Below, one piece after another: positions 42,831-51,518 of a stretch of 64,000 bases of DNA. Within the stretch, counting starts at the first letter, position 1, and the number at the start of each line of letters is the position of its first letter. The stretch comes from Nematopogon swammerdamellus (taxonomy: Eukaryota > Arthropoda > Insecta > Lepidoptera > Adelidae): assembly GCA_946902875.1 (NCBI GenBank), contig OX336355.1, forward strand, positions 12,061,347 to 12,125,346, read 5' to 3'. The notes under the pieces were generated by a model. It saw only the letters and a program-made list of their open reading frames with translations, searched no databases and was not told the origin of the DNA. A program made the position numbers and the translations under genes.

Positions 42831-43746
42831 GGGCACACTAAAAGTTTCCGGAATTGGCCACTTACATAAACAATATTTAAAAAGTAATTACAACATTTGA
42901 AAATGGAACTCTTTGGCTGTAGAATGCAGTTTGTTTCATCTGACTGTCAATTGTTTTTCCATTGTGGCGCCATTTTAAAAATTGCGTGTCTACATTAACA
43001 TAAATTTAACCCAGGAAAATTTTCGTAGTATGATTTTCTACGATTTTAAGTGTAATTTGACAGCTCATCAGAGCCTCGCTCCGCTTCAATCTGCTTTTGG
43101 CGATGAAGCACCATGCAAGACGACTATTTATTGCTGGTTTGCAGAATTCAAGCGCGGTCGTGTCAATCTCAGTGACGAATCTCGCGATGGTCGCCCGTTC
43201 ACCGCTGTGAACAACAAAAACATCGATGCTGTGCGCCGTATGATCGAAACAGACAGGCATGTGACCTACCATGAGATTCGGGCATCCTTAGACATAGGCA
43301 TGAGTCAAATACAATCAATCCTACACAAACATTTGGGTGTGAGAAAGCTGTGCTCGCGGTGGATCCCACACAATTTGACCGAGGCTCAAAAAACGCACCG
43401 CGTCACTTGGTGCAATGCCATGCTTACCAGATTCAACAAAGGCGCTTCAAATTTGGTGTGGGACATAGTAACAGGTGACGGCACCTTGTGACTTTTTTCT
43501 GTTCCCAAAAATTAAGAACCAATTACGCGGTCAACGATTTTCATCATCAGAAGAGTCTGTCGAAGAATATGAAAAACACGTTTCTGAGGTCACCACGGAG
43601 GAGTGGCACAAAAGTTTTCAAAATTGGTTTAATCGTATGAAAAAGTGCATTTACGCAAAGGGAGAATATTTTGAGAAACAATAAATTCATTTTTAACCTT
43701 TAATAGTATTTTATTCTTATTAATTCCGGAAACTTTTAGTGTGCCC
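42831..43746 (+). mobile_element. mariner element, internally deleted
   Basis: Terminal inverted repeats GGGCACACTAAAAGTTTCCG (42831) and its inverse ending at 43746 extend about 25 bp. TA precedes the left end; the right flank reads CACGTATA, so the exact TA duplication is unclear. At about 916 bp it is shorter than the usual 1.3 kb because the middle of the transposase is missing. It sits between the two LINE 3' UTR copies. Confidence 0.9.
42982..43684 (+). pseudogene. mariner transposase, deleted and frameshifted
   Basis: The N-terminal part (42982-43491, 169 codons) contains the mariner helix-turn-helix region (CKTTIYCWFAEFKRGRVNLS, DESRDGRP), the linker HVTYHEIRASLDIGMSQIQS and ILHKHLG. 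It ends at DIVTGD, which carries the first catalytic Asp. The C-terminal part continues in another frame from about 43478 (APCDFFLFPKIKNQLRG...) to the stop at 43684. The roughly 0.4-kb stretch with the second and third catalytic Asp is deleted, and the junction shifts the frame. It cannot encode an active enzyme. Confidence 0.9.
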
Positions 43747-43873
43747 CACGTATATATAATTTTATTCTTCCGGATATCTTCGGAGTCGTCGGCGATTGCA
43801 CTCGCCGGTCTGCCACCCGTCCTCGCTCGAGTGCCTCCCAAGATAGAGGACGGGCCCACCGATCAGTCTTGAG

Positions 43874-46800
43874 TTACATAATATTATTGTCTTCACTGTC
43901 ACGAGGCAGATTTCCACTCAGAAATTTGGTCATTATTTTTGTGGTTTCAATTGCAGCCTGTTGTTGGAGTATTTCTAATTTTATACCAGCGTCTAAATTT
44001 TTTATGTGTTTCTCTGTTGATTTATTTATAATTCCTGTAGTGCCTATAACTATTGGGACGATTTCGACTCTTGTATTCCACAATCTTTGGACCTCAATTT
44101 TTAGTGCGTAGTATTTAGTAAGTTTTTCATTTTCCTTCCTAGTGAGGTTATAGTCGGATGGCACTGTGACATCGATAAGGTAAGTTCTGTTTTTATTTTT
44201 GTCTACATATATGAGGTCTGGTCGGTTGTTAGGTAACGCATAATCAGTGGTGACAGCAATTTCCCATATTAGTTTAAATTCTTCATTTTCCACCACATGT
44301 GGTTCATTTAACGGGCATTTCCACCAAAATTTTGTTGTTTCGGACTTGTGTTTCTTGAGTAAATTCCAATAAACGTATTTGACTAGTTGGTTATGTCTCT
44401 TTAGATATAGTGGCTGTACTAATATTTTACATCCTGAGATGATATGCCTGACTGTTTCATCCTTTTCGTGACATAATCGGCATCGTCCATCTGTATCAAG
44501 TTTTAAAATATCACGTTCAAACTGTTTTGTTCTGACCGATTGTTCTTGTATTACAAAAATTTTAGATTCCATTTGGGGAGTAGTAGGTTGTTTTTTTTGC
44601 CAAGAGAAAGATTTTTCAGTATCCGTATTTGGGTGCATTAGTACCTCTCTCACAATTTGACCATGTAGTGGCTTTTCTTTCCAATTTTCTTTGGATTGTT
44701 CAGTCTGTTTTTTGTGGATTAAGATTTCATCTTCCGTGGGTTGTTCGATATTAAGTTTTTGTCTAAATTTTTTACCTTGTGATATTATGCTATATAGGCC
44801 TTTTTCCTTATCATGATCAACAATTACTTTTAGGACATTGTCATTTTTGTCATCTAGATATTTTTCCATTTTAATAGTTAATTTTATATATAGATTTTCT
44901 ATGTTTAGTAGGCCTCTTCCTCCTTCATTGACTGGTAGATATAGTCTTTCTGTGTTAGATTTTTGTTGGTGCATGTTATATATGTTTAGGAGTTTCCTTG
45001 TTTTTCTGTCAATTTTTTTAAAGTCATCCATAGTATAATTTATTACATTGAAAGTATATATAAGAACCGGTGTTGCGTATGTATTTATGGCCTTTATAAT
45101 ATTTCTTGAGTTTAATGTAGATTGAATGATTTTTCTTACTCTTATGTATTCATTTTTCTTTTCTTCTATTATTTGTTTGTGGTTGATTTCCCCATTTTCA
45201 TCAATGCCAAGATATTTGTATTTTTTGTTATTTAAGGCTTCGAATTTGTTTCCATCAAGCAGTATATGGTCTTCACCTTCAGCGTTTATTCTTTTACCAC
45301 CTTTTATTTCTAGTACTTTACATTTTTCTAAGCCAAATTCCATTCCAATTTGTTTGGAGTATATTTCTACGGTATCTATTAGATTTGATAGCTGATATTT
45401 ATTTGCAGCGTATAGTTTTATATCATCCATGTAGAGTAGGTGATTAATTATTTGGCCACTTCTTAAAATATATCCGGTTTTTTCATATTCACTCAGTAAT
45501 TTTGATAATGGATTAAGACATAGACAAAATAGTAAAGGGGACAGAGAATCTCCTTGAAATATTCCTCGTTTTATAATTATTGGCTTTGTTGTAATTCTTG
45601 AGTCAGTGCTTATTGTATTCATAATCACTTGCCATGTTTTCATAACTTTTGATATACAATTTGTAATTACGTTAGGGCATTTATATATTTTGAGGATGAG
45701 AATAATCCATTCATGTGGTACCGAATCATATGCTTTTTTGTAATCTATCCACGCCATGTTTAGGTTTTTCTTGTATGTGTTTGTATCTTCTAAGATAGAT
45801 TTATTGACAATTAAATGGTCTTTGCAACCTCTCGCGCCCCATTTACAACCTCTTTGGTAAGGAGTCATTATATCATTGGCATTACAATGTTTGTATATTT
45901 CTACATATAGGATATATGTAAATAATTTGTAAGTGGTTGGTAAGCATGCGATCGGCCTCCAATTTTTTGGATCCGTTGTATTCGGATTTTTTGGGATTAA
46001 AGTGACCACACCTGTTGTAAGCCACGGTTCTATCTGTTCTTCGTCATTAAGAATTTTGTTAAAGTAATGCAGTATGTATGGATGTGCACTGGTAAAATAT
46101 TTGAGGTAATAGTTTTGTAATTTGTCTATTCCGGGGGTCTTCCAGTTTTTTAGATTTCTTATTGCATCTTTAAATGCTATATCATTTATTTCATTAAAAT
46201 TGTTATTCTGGATTATTGGTATTTTATCTGCAATTGTTTGTATCATAATATTCGACTTATCAATGTCAACAGGCTGACTGTAAATGTTTGACCAAAATTC
46301 TTCTATTTCGTTCTTTGTTGGAATTTCTTTTGGAGTTATATTTTTTTCAAACATTTTCCTGTAGAATTTTCGTTCATTTTGTTTGAATAGCATGTTTTCT
46401 TTTTTTTTCTTATTTTCATTTTCATAGCGTTTGATTTTTCCCGCATACATTTTGATTTTTTGTTTTAGTAGTTCAATTATATTGTATAACATTATATCAG
46501 TTGTTATATTATACTTTTTATTTAGGTTGTTCTTGATATTTCTCATTCTCCTGCTAGTAACACCACGTGAAATTTCGATCAGTTGTCCAAGGTTTTTTCT
46601 CAATATTTCAATTTTATCCTGTATTCTCTTTTTCCAAACTGGGACCTGATTACTATTGTTAAATGATTTTTCAAGTATTTTCTGTTTGTTTTCTTTGATA
46701 ACTGTCATCGCTGCTGAGTAGAGGATTATGTTTAATTCTGTTATGTTCATGTTAAATGTTAGTATATTTGGTAAATATGCATTTATTTCATTTACATTTT

Positions 46801-46951
46801 TTATGAATTGTTTGTTTATCATGCCTTTCGGCAAGTATTGTCTTTCATTTATATCAGTTTTCTTTATTTCTTCTATTGTACTTATTAAATTCTTTATTAA
46901 ATGACTTCTGTCATTATATAAATTTGACTCCGTATTATAATTGTTATTCAT
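43874..46951 (-). CDS. LINE reverse transcriptase / restriction-like endonuclease (ORF2)
   Basis: 1025 codons from an ATG, though the frame is open upstream to 47032. Residues 271-540 form the reverse transcriptase: TPGIDKLQNYYLK (272-284), WRPIACLP (331-338), motif A AWIDYKKAYDSVPH (400-413), motif B KRGIFQGDSLSPLLF (461-475) and motif C LLYMDDIKLYA (505-515) with the Asp pair 509/510. A thumb region follows. The CCHC knuckle is C824, C827, H836, C841 (spacing 2, 8, 4). The endonuclease has RPD at 910-912 and IDVTVP at 926-931, then KLTKYYALKIEVQRLW. It would nick the target and prime cDNA synthesis there. No stops or frameshifts within it suggest a young copy. Confidence 0.92.
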   Translation of the reverse strand: MNNNYNTESNLYNDRSHLIKNLISTIEEIKKTDINERQYLPKGMINKQFIKNVNEINAYLPNILTFNMNITELNIILYSAAMTVIKENKQKILEKSFNNSNQVPVWKKRIQDKIEILRKNLGQLIEISRGVTSRRMRNIKNNLNKKYNITTDIMLYNIIELLKQKIKMYAGKIKRYENENKKKKENMLFKQNERKFYRKMFEKNITPKEIPTKNEIEEFWSNIYSQPVDIDKSNIMIQTIADKIPIIQNNNFNEINDIAFKDAIRNLKNWKTPGIDKLQNYYLKYFTSAHPYILHYFNKILNDEEQIEPWLTTGVVTLIPKNPNTTDPKNWRPIACLPTTYKLFTYILYVEIYKHCNANDIMTPYQRGCKWGARGCKDHLIVNKSILEDTNTYKKNLNMAWIDYKKAYDSVPHEWIILILKIYKCPNVITNCISKVMKTWQVIMNTISTDSRITTKPIIIKRGIFQGDSLSPLLFCLCLNPLSKLLSEYEKTGYILRSGQIINHLLYMDDIKLYAANKYQLSNLIDTVEIYSKQIGMEFGLEKCKVLEIKGGKRINAEGEDHILLDGNKFEALNNKKYKYLGIDENGEINHKQIIEEKKNEYIRVRKIIQSTLNSRNIIKAINTYATPVLIYTFNVINYTMDDFKKIDRKTRKLLNIYNMHQQKSNTERLYLPVNEGGRGLLNIENLYIKLTIKMEKYLDDKNDNVLKVIVDHDKEKGLYSIISQGKKFRQKLNIEQPTEDEILIHKKQTEQSKENWKEKPLHGQIVREVLMHPNTDTEKSFSWQKKQPTTPQMESKIFVIQEQSVRTKQFERDILKLDTDGRCRLCHEKDETVRHIISGCKILVQPLYLKRHNQLVKYVYWNLLKKHKSETTKFWWKCPLNEPHVVENEEFKLIWEIAVTTDYALPNNRPDLIYVDKNKNRTYLIDVTVPSDYNLTRKENEKLTKYYALKIEVQRLWNTRVEIVPIVIGTTGIINKSTEKHIKNLDAGIKLEILQQQAAIETTKIMTKFLSGNLPRDSEDNNIM

Positions 46952-47000
46952 ATTATAATTGGTTAAATCTGGTGTTAAGAATATATCGAAGGAGACATCA

Positions 47001-48041
47001 TCATTTATTTCTGTTATATTGCCGTATTTCTGTTATAATCCTATGTGCATTAGCAGCTGTATATTCGTTTACATATGTATGGTCAGCATTCGGTTCTTTT
47101 CTTGAATTTATTAATTCTCTGGACAATATTGATTCTGCAACTTCATTGTTGTTGAAGGTATCAGTGGGTGTTGTACTGGGTACCTGTTCAGTGTGATTGT
47201 TAATCGAATCTGTTATTGGATTTATTAGTTCTCTATCATAGGTTATTTCACTCTCTTCATTGTAGGGGGAGTATAGTGAACCCAAATACCTCGTTGTTGC
47301 ATTAGTATTATTAGAATTCGTACCTATTTCCTGGCATTCAGATTGGCTGAGAAACTCCATGATATTTTCAGTTGTGCAGGGTGCATTTTCAATATCATGT
47401 ATGATTTGTTCTGGTAACATTTTGTAGATAATAATTTTTCTAGCTTGGTTGGATAAAGTATGGCCATTGTGTTTGGAGGTTTTAGGGTTATTTGGGTTTC
47501 TTTCTTGGAACAAATATTGTAATTTTTTTAAATATCCCCTTCCAGTTTCTCTTGCTTTAAAATAACAAAAAAGCAATTCCATCATTTCTTCGTTTGACCA
47601 TTTTCTTCTAGAATCATCAATATTTTTTTGTAGCACATTATTTCTGTCATGCATTATTGTCGAAATACAAGGGTCGACATTATTTCCAGCTTTGTTTTTT
47701 ATTTCATTTAAGAGTTCTTTTGATATCATTTCGTTAGCTATAATTCTTCTCGCTTGAGTCGATAACGTTGTCCCAGTGAATCTTTTACTCTTTTCGTTGT
47801 TTGCATTCCTTTCTACAAATAATTTTTCTAGACGTGCTAAGTATCCAGTTCCTTGTGATCTTGTTTTATAGTAACAGTACATAAGTTCGATCATTTCATC
47901 TTTTGACCATATTCGCCTTCGATCTTCAAGCATATTACAATTAGGTCTATTATTCCCACATGTACCGGCAGCATTAGTTGGAATACTCCTTTGCTGCAAG
48001 GTATCATCGGTAGTCGTCAGTAGTTCAGTGTGCGAATTCAT
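47001..48041 (-). CDS. LINE N-terminal protein with two WSxEEM modules (ORF1 or N-terminal half)
   Basis: 346 codons. Two related modules occupy residues 44-106 and 147-210: RRxxWS-(K/N)-(D/E)-EM-(I/M)-EL then CYxKxRxxGxGYLxxL, (L/Y)F-x-ER-N-x-NN, and TLS-x-QARxII. The tryptophan and acidic-helix pattern suggests Myb/SANT-like DNA binding; this is inferred. Modules are followed by a polar Asn/Thr/Ser-rich tail. It overlaps the ORF2 frame by about 30 bases in a different frame. A 19-bp tandem duplication at the junction (TATAACAGAAATA twice) explains the split, so this was probably the N-terminus of one long polyprotein. Confidence 0.75.
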   Translation of the reverse strand: MNSHTELLTTTDDTLQQRSIPTNAAGTCGNNRPNCNMLEDRRRIWSKDEMIELMYCYYKTRSQGTGYLARLEKLFVERNANNEKSKRFTGTTLSTQARRIIANEMISKELLNEIKNKAGNNVDPCISTIMHDRNNVLQKNIDDSRRKWSNEEMMELLFCYFKARETGRGYLKKLQYLFQERNPNNPKTSKHNGHTLSNQARKIIIYKMLPEQIIHDIENAPCTTENIMEFLSQSECQEIGTNSNNTNATTRYLGSLYSPYNEESEITYDRELINPITDSINNHTEQVPSTTPTDTFNNNEVAESILSRELINSRKEPNADHTYVNEYTAANAHRIITEIRQYNRNK

Positions 48042-48502
48042 TTTTTATCTTTTCCAATCAATGGTAACTTATATATAATTTTAATTATGAAGAATAAAAG
48101 AAAAGCTTATCTGTGTTGTTGATGTCATTGGTTGATGTTGACATTCAAATTGACATTTTAAATTTACCACTTCAACGTTTTCATCTTCTGAAATTCAGTG
48201 GTTTTTGAATGGAATTATGATCTCGTTTCAGATTTGTGTAAAGAAAAGTGGCACCTTTATTCTCGTATGTGTTTTCCTGCAGTTGGTACTTTTTTTTCCA
48301 TCGGTTCCAAATTTTTCGCTTCGAATTTTCTTTCCTTGATATCTTCAAAAATATACACTAAAAATCTGAAATTGATTACTTCTCAAATGTAAAACTCTCT
48401 AAGCTATAATTCCTATACACAATATTGGTAAAAATCCTACAGAAATTAATTATTTTAAAATGTTTCGAAATTTCACACACCGACTTGTTTGACAGTTGGC
48501 AG

Positions 48503-48533
<31 letters not shown>

Positions 48534-48544
48534 CTATATATATG

Positions 48545-48840
48545 TAATTAGTTCGTGTTTTCCGTCCAGTCCAGTGTAGCCGGCACATTTGTCGATTTCT
48601 AGCCTCGATTACCGTACGATACGGCAATTACCGTACGTTTGGCAACACTGCCGCTTGGGCCGAGGACGTTTCCATGGTAACTTTGAATATCAACGTGACT
48701 ATCAACGTGACACGCTTTCGTACGTGCTGCCCGTGTTCATCAAAAACTAGGGTAAAACTGAGGTCCCTTCCCTTCTTACCTTACAAGGTGGTAGTGTTTC
48801 GCCCGACGGGATTGGCGGGTGAAACCGTACTGAATGAAAC
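48545..48840 (+). repeat. SINE-A scraps around a TIR-element-like segment
   Basis: TTCGTGTTTTCCGTCCAGTC CAGTGTAGCCGGCAC (48552-48590) is T1. AGGTCCCTTCCCTTCTTACC TTACAAGGTGG (48760-48790) to GTACTGAATGAAACGT is the H2/T1 junction region. Between them, CGTGACACGCTTTCGTACGT and GTGTTCATCAA resemble the inverse of the interior of 19325-20114. The order of T1 parts is reversed relative to an intact SINE, indicating rearrangement. Confidence 0.55.
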
Positions 48841-48965
48841 GTAGTACAGTAGTCACAACGTACAAATGTGGGTCCAAAGGTCGCGCTCTTTGTTCAATTG
48901 TTCACTGTACCTGCACTAGCCCGACCTTTGGACCCACATTTGTACATTGTGACTACTGTACGTAG
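48841..48965. repeat. Hairpin with 43-bp arms
   Basis: The arms at 48841-48883 and 48922-48965 match except for two or three bases (TACAGTAGTCACAAYGTACA AATGTGGGTCCAAAGGTCG), with a 38-base loop. Likely a short MITE within SINE sequence; it sits after GAATGAAAC, inside the T1 body. Confidence 0.85.
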
Positions 48966-49000
48966 TTGTAGCTGAACATGTCAAGTTTCATAAAAAACAG

Positions 49001-49190
49001 TCAAGTACGAGTCAAACTCGCGAGAAGAGGGTTCCGTACCATTCCGTTTTCCGTGAGAACTTAAAGATTTGGGATTGTCGTTTAGGTTTTCCTTTAAACT
49101 ATAATAGAGGCCCTATATTCTCTATTTTATTTATTTTTCAATTTTAGACTCAGTAGTTTCGGAGATAGAGGTACAATTTTTTCTTTCTAA
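49001..49190 (+). repeat. Diverged GGTTCCGTA-family segment
   Basis: GTCAAGTACGAGTCAAACTC GCGAG..GAGGGTTCCGTAC. The rest differs from the 14355 copy. A related end (ACAGACAGACACGAGAGTGA CCCTATAAGCGTTCCGTTTG) appears at 49728-49765, beyond the MITE at 49259, so that MITE may have inserted into this repeat. Confidence 0.5.
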
Positions 49191-49258
49191 TTTGTCCACC
49201 AAAGTTGACCCCCAAAATCGTCATTCGTTCTTTTCGTTAGACGTGATTGGGACGAAAC

Positions 49259-49656
49259 TCTATACAGGGTGTCCCCGGACTGGTGTAGTTCCTTTAAGGA
49301 GGCTACTCTACGCTTTGTAACAAACATAATTAGTAAAAGAAGTAGGGTTCTAGGTATGCCCGTTGCGGAGATATACATTTTTAAAGTTATTAATATAGTG
49401 TAATGTTGTAATGCTCTAATAGGGCGCGCGCGGGGCGCGGTTCACACTTCACAGTGCCATTCATTTACGCGCCGCGCCGCGTCACCGTCGCGCGGTTTAA
49501 AGGCGCCCACACATTGTAGTACGCATTTAATTTGTGAGGAAATCCTAAAATTTTAATGAAAGCACATATTTAAAAAATTCTTTCACAAGTGCTTTGTTAC
49601 AAGACGTAGAATAGACTCCTTAAAGGAACTACACCAGTCCGGGGAAACCCTGTATA
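49259..49656. mobile_element. ~400-bp MITE, TACAGGGTGTCCCCGGACTG ends
   Basis: TATACAGGGTGTCCCCGGAC TGGTGTAGTTCC and the inverse at the right end pair over about 55 bp with few mismatches. The TA border fits Tc1/mariner-type target choice. The interior holds a GC-rich patch (GGGCGCGCGCGGGGCGCGG) and no coding sequence. Its end motif resembles those at 31860 and 50789. Confidence 0.8.
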
Positions 49657-49659
49657 TTA

Positions 49660-50120
49660 TGTAACAAATTAAAAAAAAATCGTTGATTAGATTAGGAGAA
49701 AATAAGCTGTGACAGATGGACATATAAACAGACAGACACGAGAGTGACCCTATAAGCGTTCCGTTTGTTCCTCTTTAAATCCTAAAAATCATCAACTCGC
49801 ACTTGTGTAATCACGGATATTTGTCAACAGGCGTGTGACCAGCAGTTCGATGCAAATTGTGTGCAAGAATATGTTGGTGAAGAAGAAAATCGTATGCAAT
49901 GTACGACAAAACAATTCTATTCTTTTGAAATTAATTTAGAATTTAGAATTATAGAGCAGCAAGTGTGACTTGGTCACGTGTATAATATGTTTGTATGAGT
50001 CAGTTACAGAACAAATTGATGTAACTTCTAGAAATGAATAATTTATTTACTCACAAACATTTCAGTAATATAATCAAAAATGTAATAGATATACATTTAT
50101 ATTCTTATCGTATTTTTATA
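49660..50120. other. Unrecognised DNA
   Basis: No gene; only the GACAGACAC segment noted for the neighbouring repeat. Confidence 0.4.
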
Positions 50121-50127
50121 AAGAACC

Positions 50128-50543
50128 GGCATGGGTGGCTATGCCCAACAGACAGTCGAATGTAGACAGTCAGATACAGCGAATAACACCTCTCTCTCCT
50201 CGCGAAACCACGCTCAGTGAGGCGCCATGCTACGATGCGGACGAAAAAGTTGTCAGCCAATTTCATTCGCACGCCTTTTGAAGATCCAGTACAGTATTGT
50301 ACGAAAGCAAAGTTATGTGCTTTGTGGGATACGATAAGATTGTATGCAGGTGTTAATAAGTACTGTACATCCTTATCCTTAGTCGCCTTTTATGACATGC
50401 ACGGGAAGAGGTGCAGTGGGCTATTATTTTTAAGTAGCGGCGCTAGGGCTAAACGGCAACATATCAGCCACCTATCACCTTGGAAGGGTCCTTAAACAGA
50501 TTCGTGCAGCAAGTGGGTCTTTCTGCCTTACTTGCTGCTTGGT
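50128..50543. repeat. SINE scraps: third tail type, H1 (-) and T2 (+)
   Basis: CGGCATGGGTGGCTATGCCC and CTCGCGAAACCACGCTCAGT GAGGCGCCATGC (50128-50230) match 59822-59925. TTAGTCGCCTTTTATGACAT GCACGG (50380-50440) is H1 in reverse. GTGCAGCAAGTGGGTC and TGCCTTACTTGCTGCTTGG (50500-50542) is T2. The pieces are out of order. Confidence 0.6.
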
Positions 50544-51518
50544 AATGGAAATTTGTTAATTCGCTAAATTAGGTAACGGTGACAAAAAAAAAACAAAATA
50601 AAATAAAATAAAATCTCCATCTATATATATTTTGAGGTTAAAAATTTGGAAAAAAATATGGAGATGGCAAATTTGGTTTTCCTAACAAGGGCACCGCGTT
50701 TTAGCGAATCGATTTAGTTTTCTCTTCTCTAATACTTATAAACTCCCATCGCTGCTGCCGTTATGTTTAAATTAATTATACAGGATGTCCCAAAACTCGA
50801 CGTCCAAACGAAATGAGGTGATGTGGGTTTCATTTCCAATCAGAATCACCCTATAATATGTAGTTGTCCAATTCTCATTCGTTTAGAAGTTATAGCTCTT
50901 TTTTTGAGTTTTTCCAATTTTAACCCCAATTTTAGAAAAAAAAAACAATAAAAAAAATTACACGTAGCTGAGGTTCGTGATTTGATTTTTTGGGGTTTTA
51001 TTGAAATTAGTGTACTTACCTTCGTGTAAAAAATGTTTTTTTATAAAATGTACTTTCTTATTCCCCATAGTAAGGCCTATTTCAATTTGAATTTTTCAGT
51101 AATTCATCAATGAAGCTTTGACAATCATCAATGAAATTGACTTTGATTGAAGTTTACTTAAGTACTACAGAAAAGTGAAATCTAGGTTGATTCTGACTGG
51201 AAGTGATCCCCGCTATCACATCATTTCGTTTGGACGTCGAGTTTTGGGACATCCTGTATAATTAATTTAAACATAACGGCAGCAGCGATGGGAGTTTATA
51301 AGTATTAGAGAAGAGAAAACTAAATCGATTCGCTAAAACGCGGTGCCCTTGTTAGGAAAACCAAATTTGCCATCTCCATATTTTTTTCCAAATTTTTAAC
51401 CTCAAAATATATATAGATGGAGATTTTATTTTATTTTATTTTGTTTTTTTTTTGTCACCGTTACCTAATTTAGCGAATTAACAAATTTCCATTACCAAGC
51501 AGCAAGTAAGGCAGAAAG
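50519..51518. repeat. 1-kb palindrome with 298-bp arms
   Basis: 50519-50816 and 51221-51518 are inverted copies that I could align without a visible mismatch, around a 404-base centre. The arms start in a T2 SINE scrap (CTTTCTGCCTTACTTGCTGC), pass through CACCGCGTTTTAGCGAATCG and GCAGCAGCGATGGGAG-type sequence, and end in the terminus of a TACAGGATGTCCC element. Inside the centre the pairing continues only imperfectly. Confidence 0.9.
50789..51262. mobile_element. MITE with TACAGGATGTCCCAAAACTC ends, at palindrome centre
   Basis: TATACAGGATGTCCCAAAAC TCGACGTCCAAACG at 50789 and its inverse ending at 51262. The inner sequence shows only partial inverse matches (GATTCTGA..GGAA), so the two arms of this element are older than the near-identical outer arms. 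No coding sequence. Confidence 0.7.

Larger units (their letters stand above)
43751..48509 (-). mobile_element. R4/Dong-like LINE, nearly full length
   Basis: Minus-strand retrotransposon of about 4.76 kb. It has a 5' UTR (about 48042-48509), a 346-codon frame, a 1025-codon frame, and a 3' UTR (43751-43873) ending in GAATAAAATTATATATA with no poly-A. Both borders lie in TA-rich sequence: a (TA)n run at 48510-48545 and TATATATA at 43751. A single C-terminal restriction-like endonuclease and a CCHC knuckle place it in the R2/R4 superclade. The YMDD box and C-terminal motifs point to Dong/R4, whose known members favour simple-repeat or specific targets. The 5' border is estimated from the start of the (TA)n run. 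Confidence 0.85.

Noticed and set aside
46876..47196. Plus-strand frames overlapping the LINE (66-106 codons)
   Set aside because: They are antisense shadows of the AT-rich LINE coding strand.
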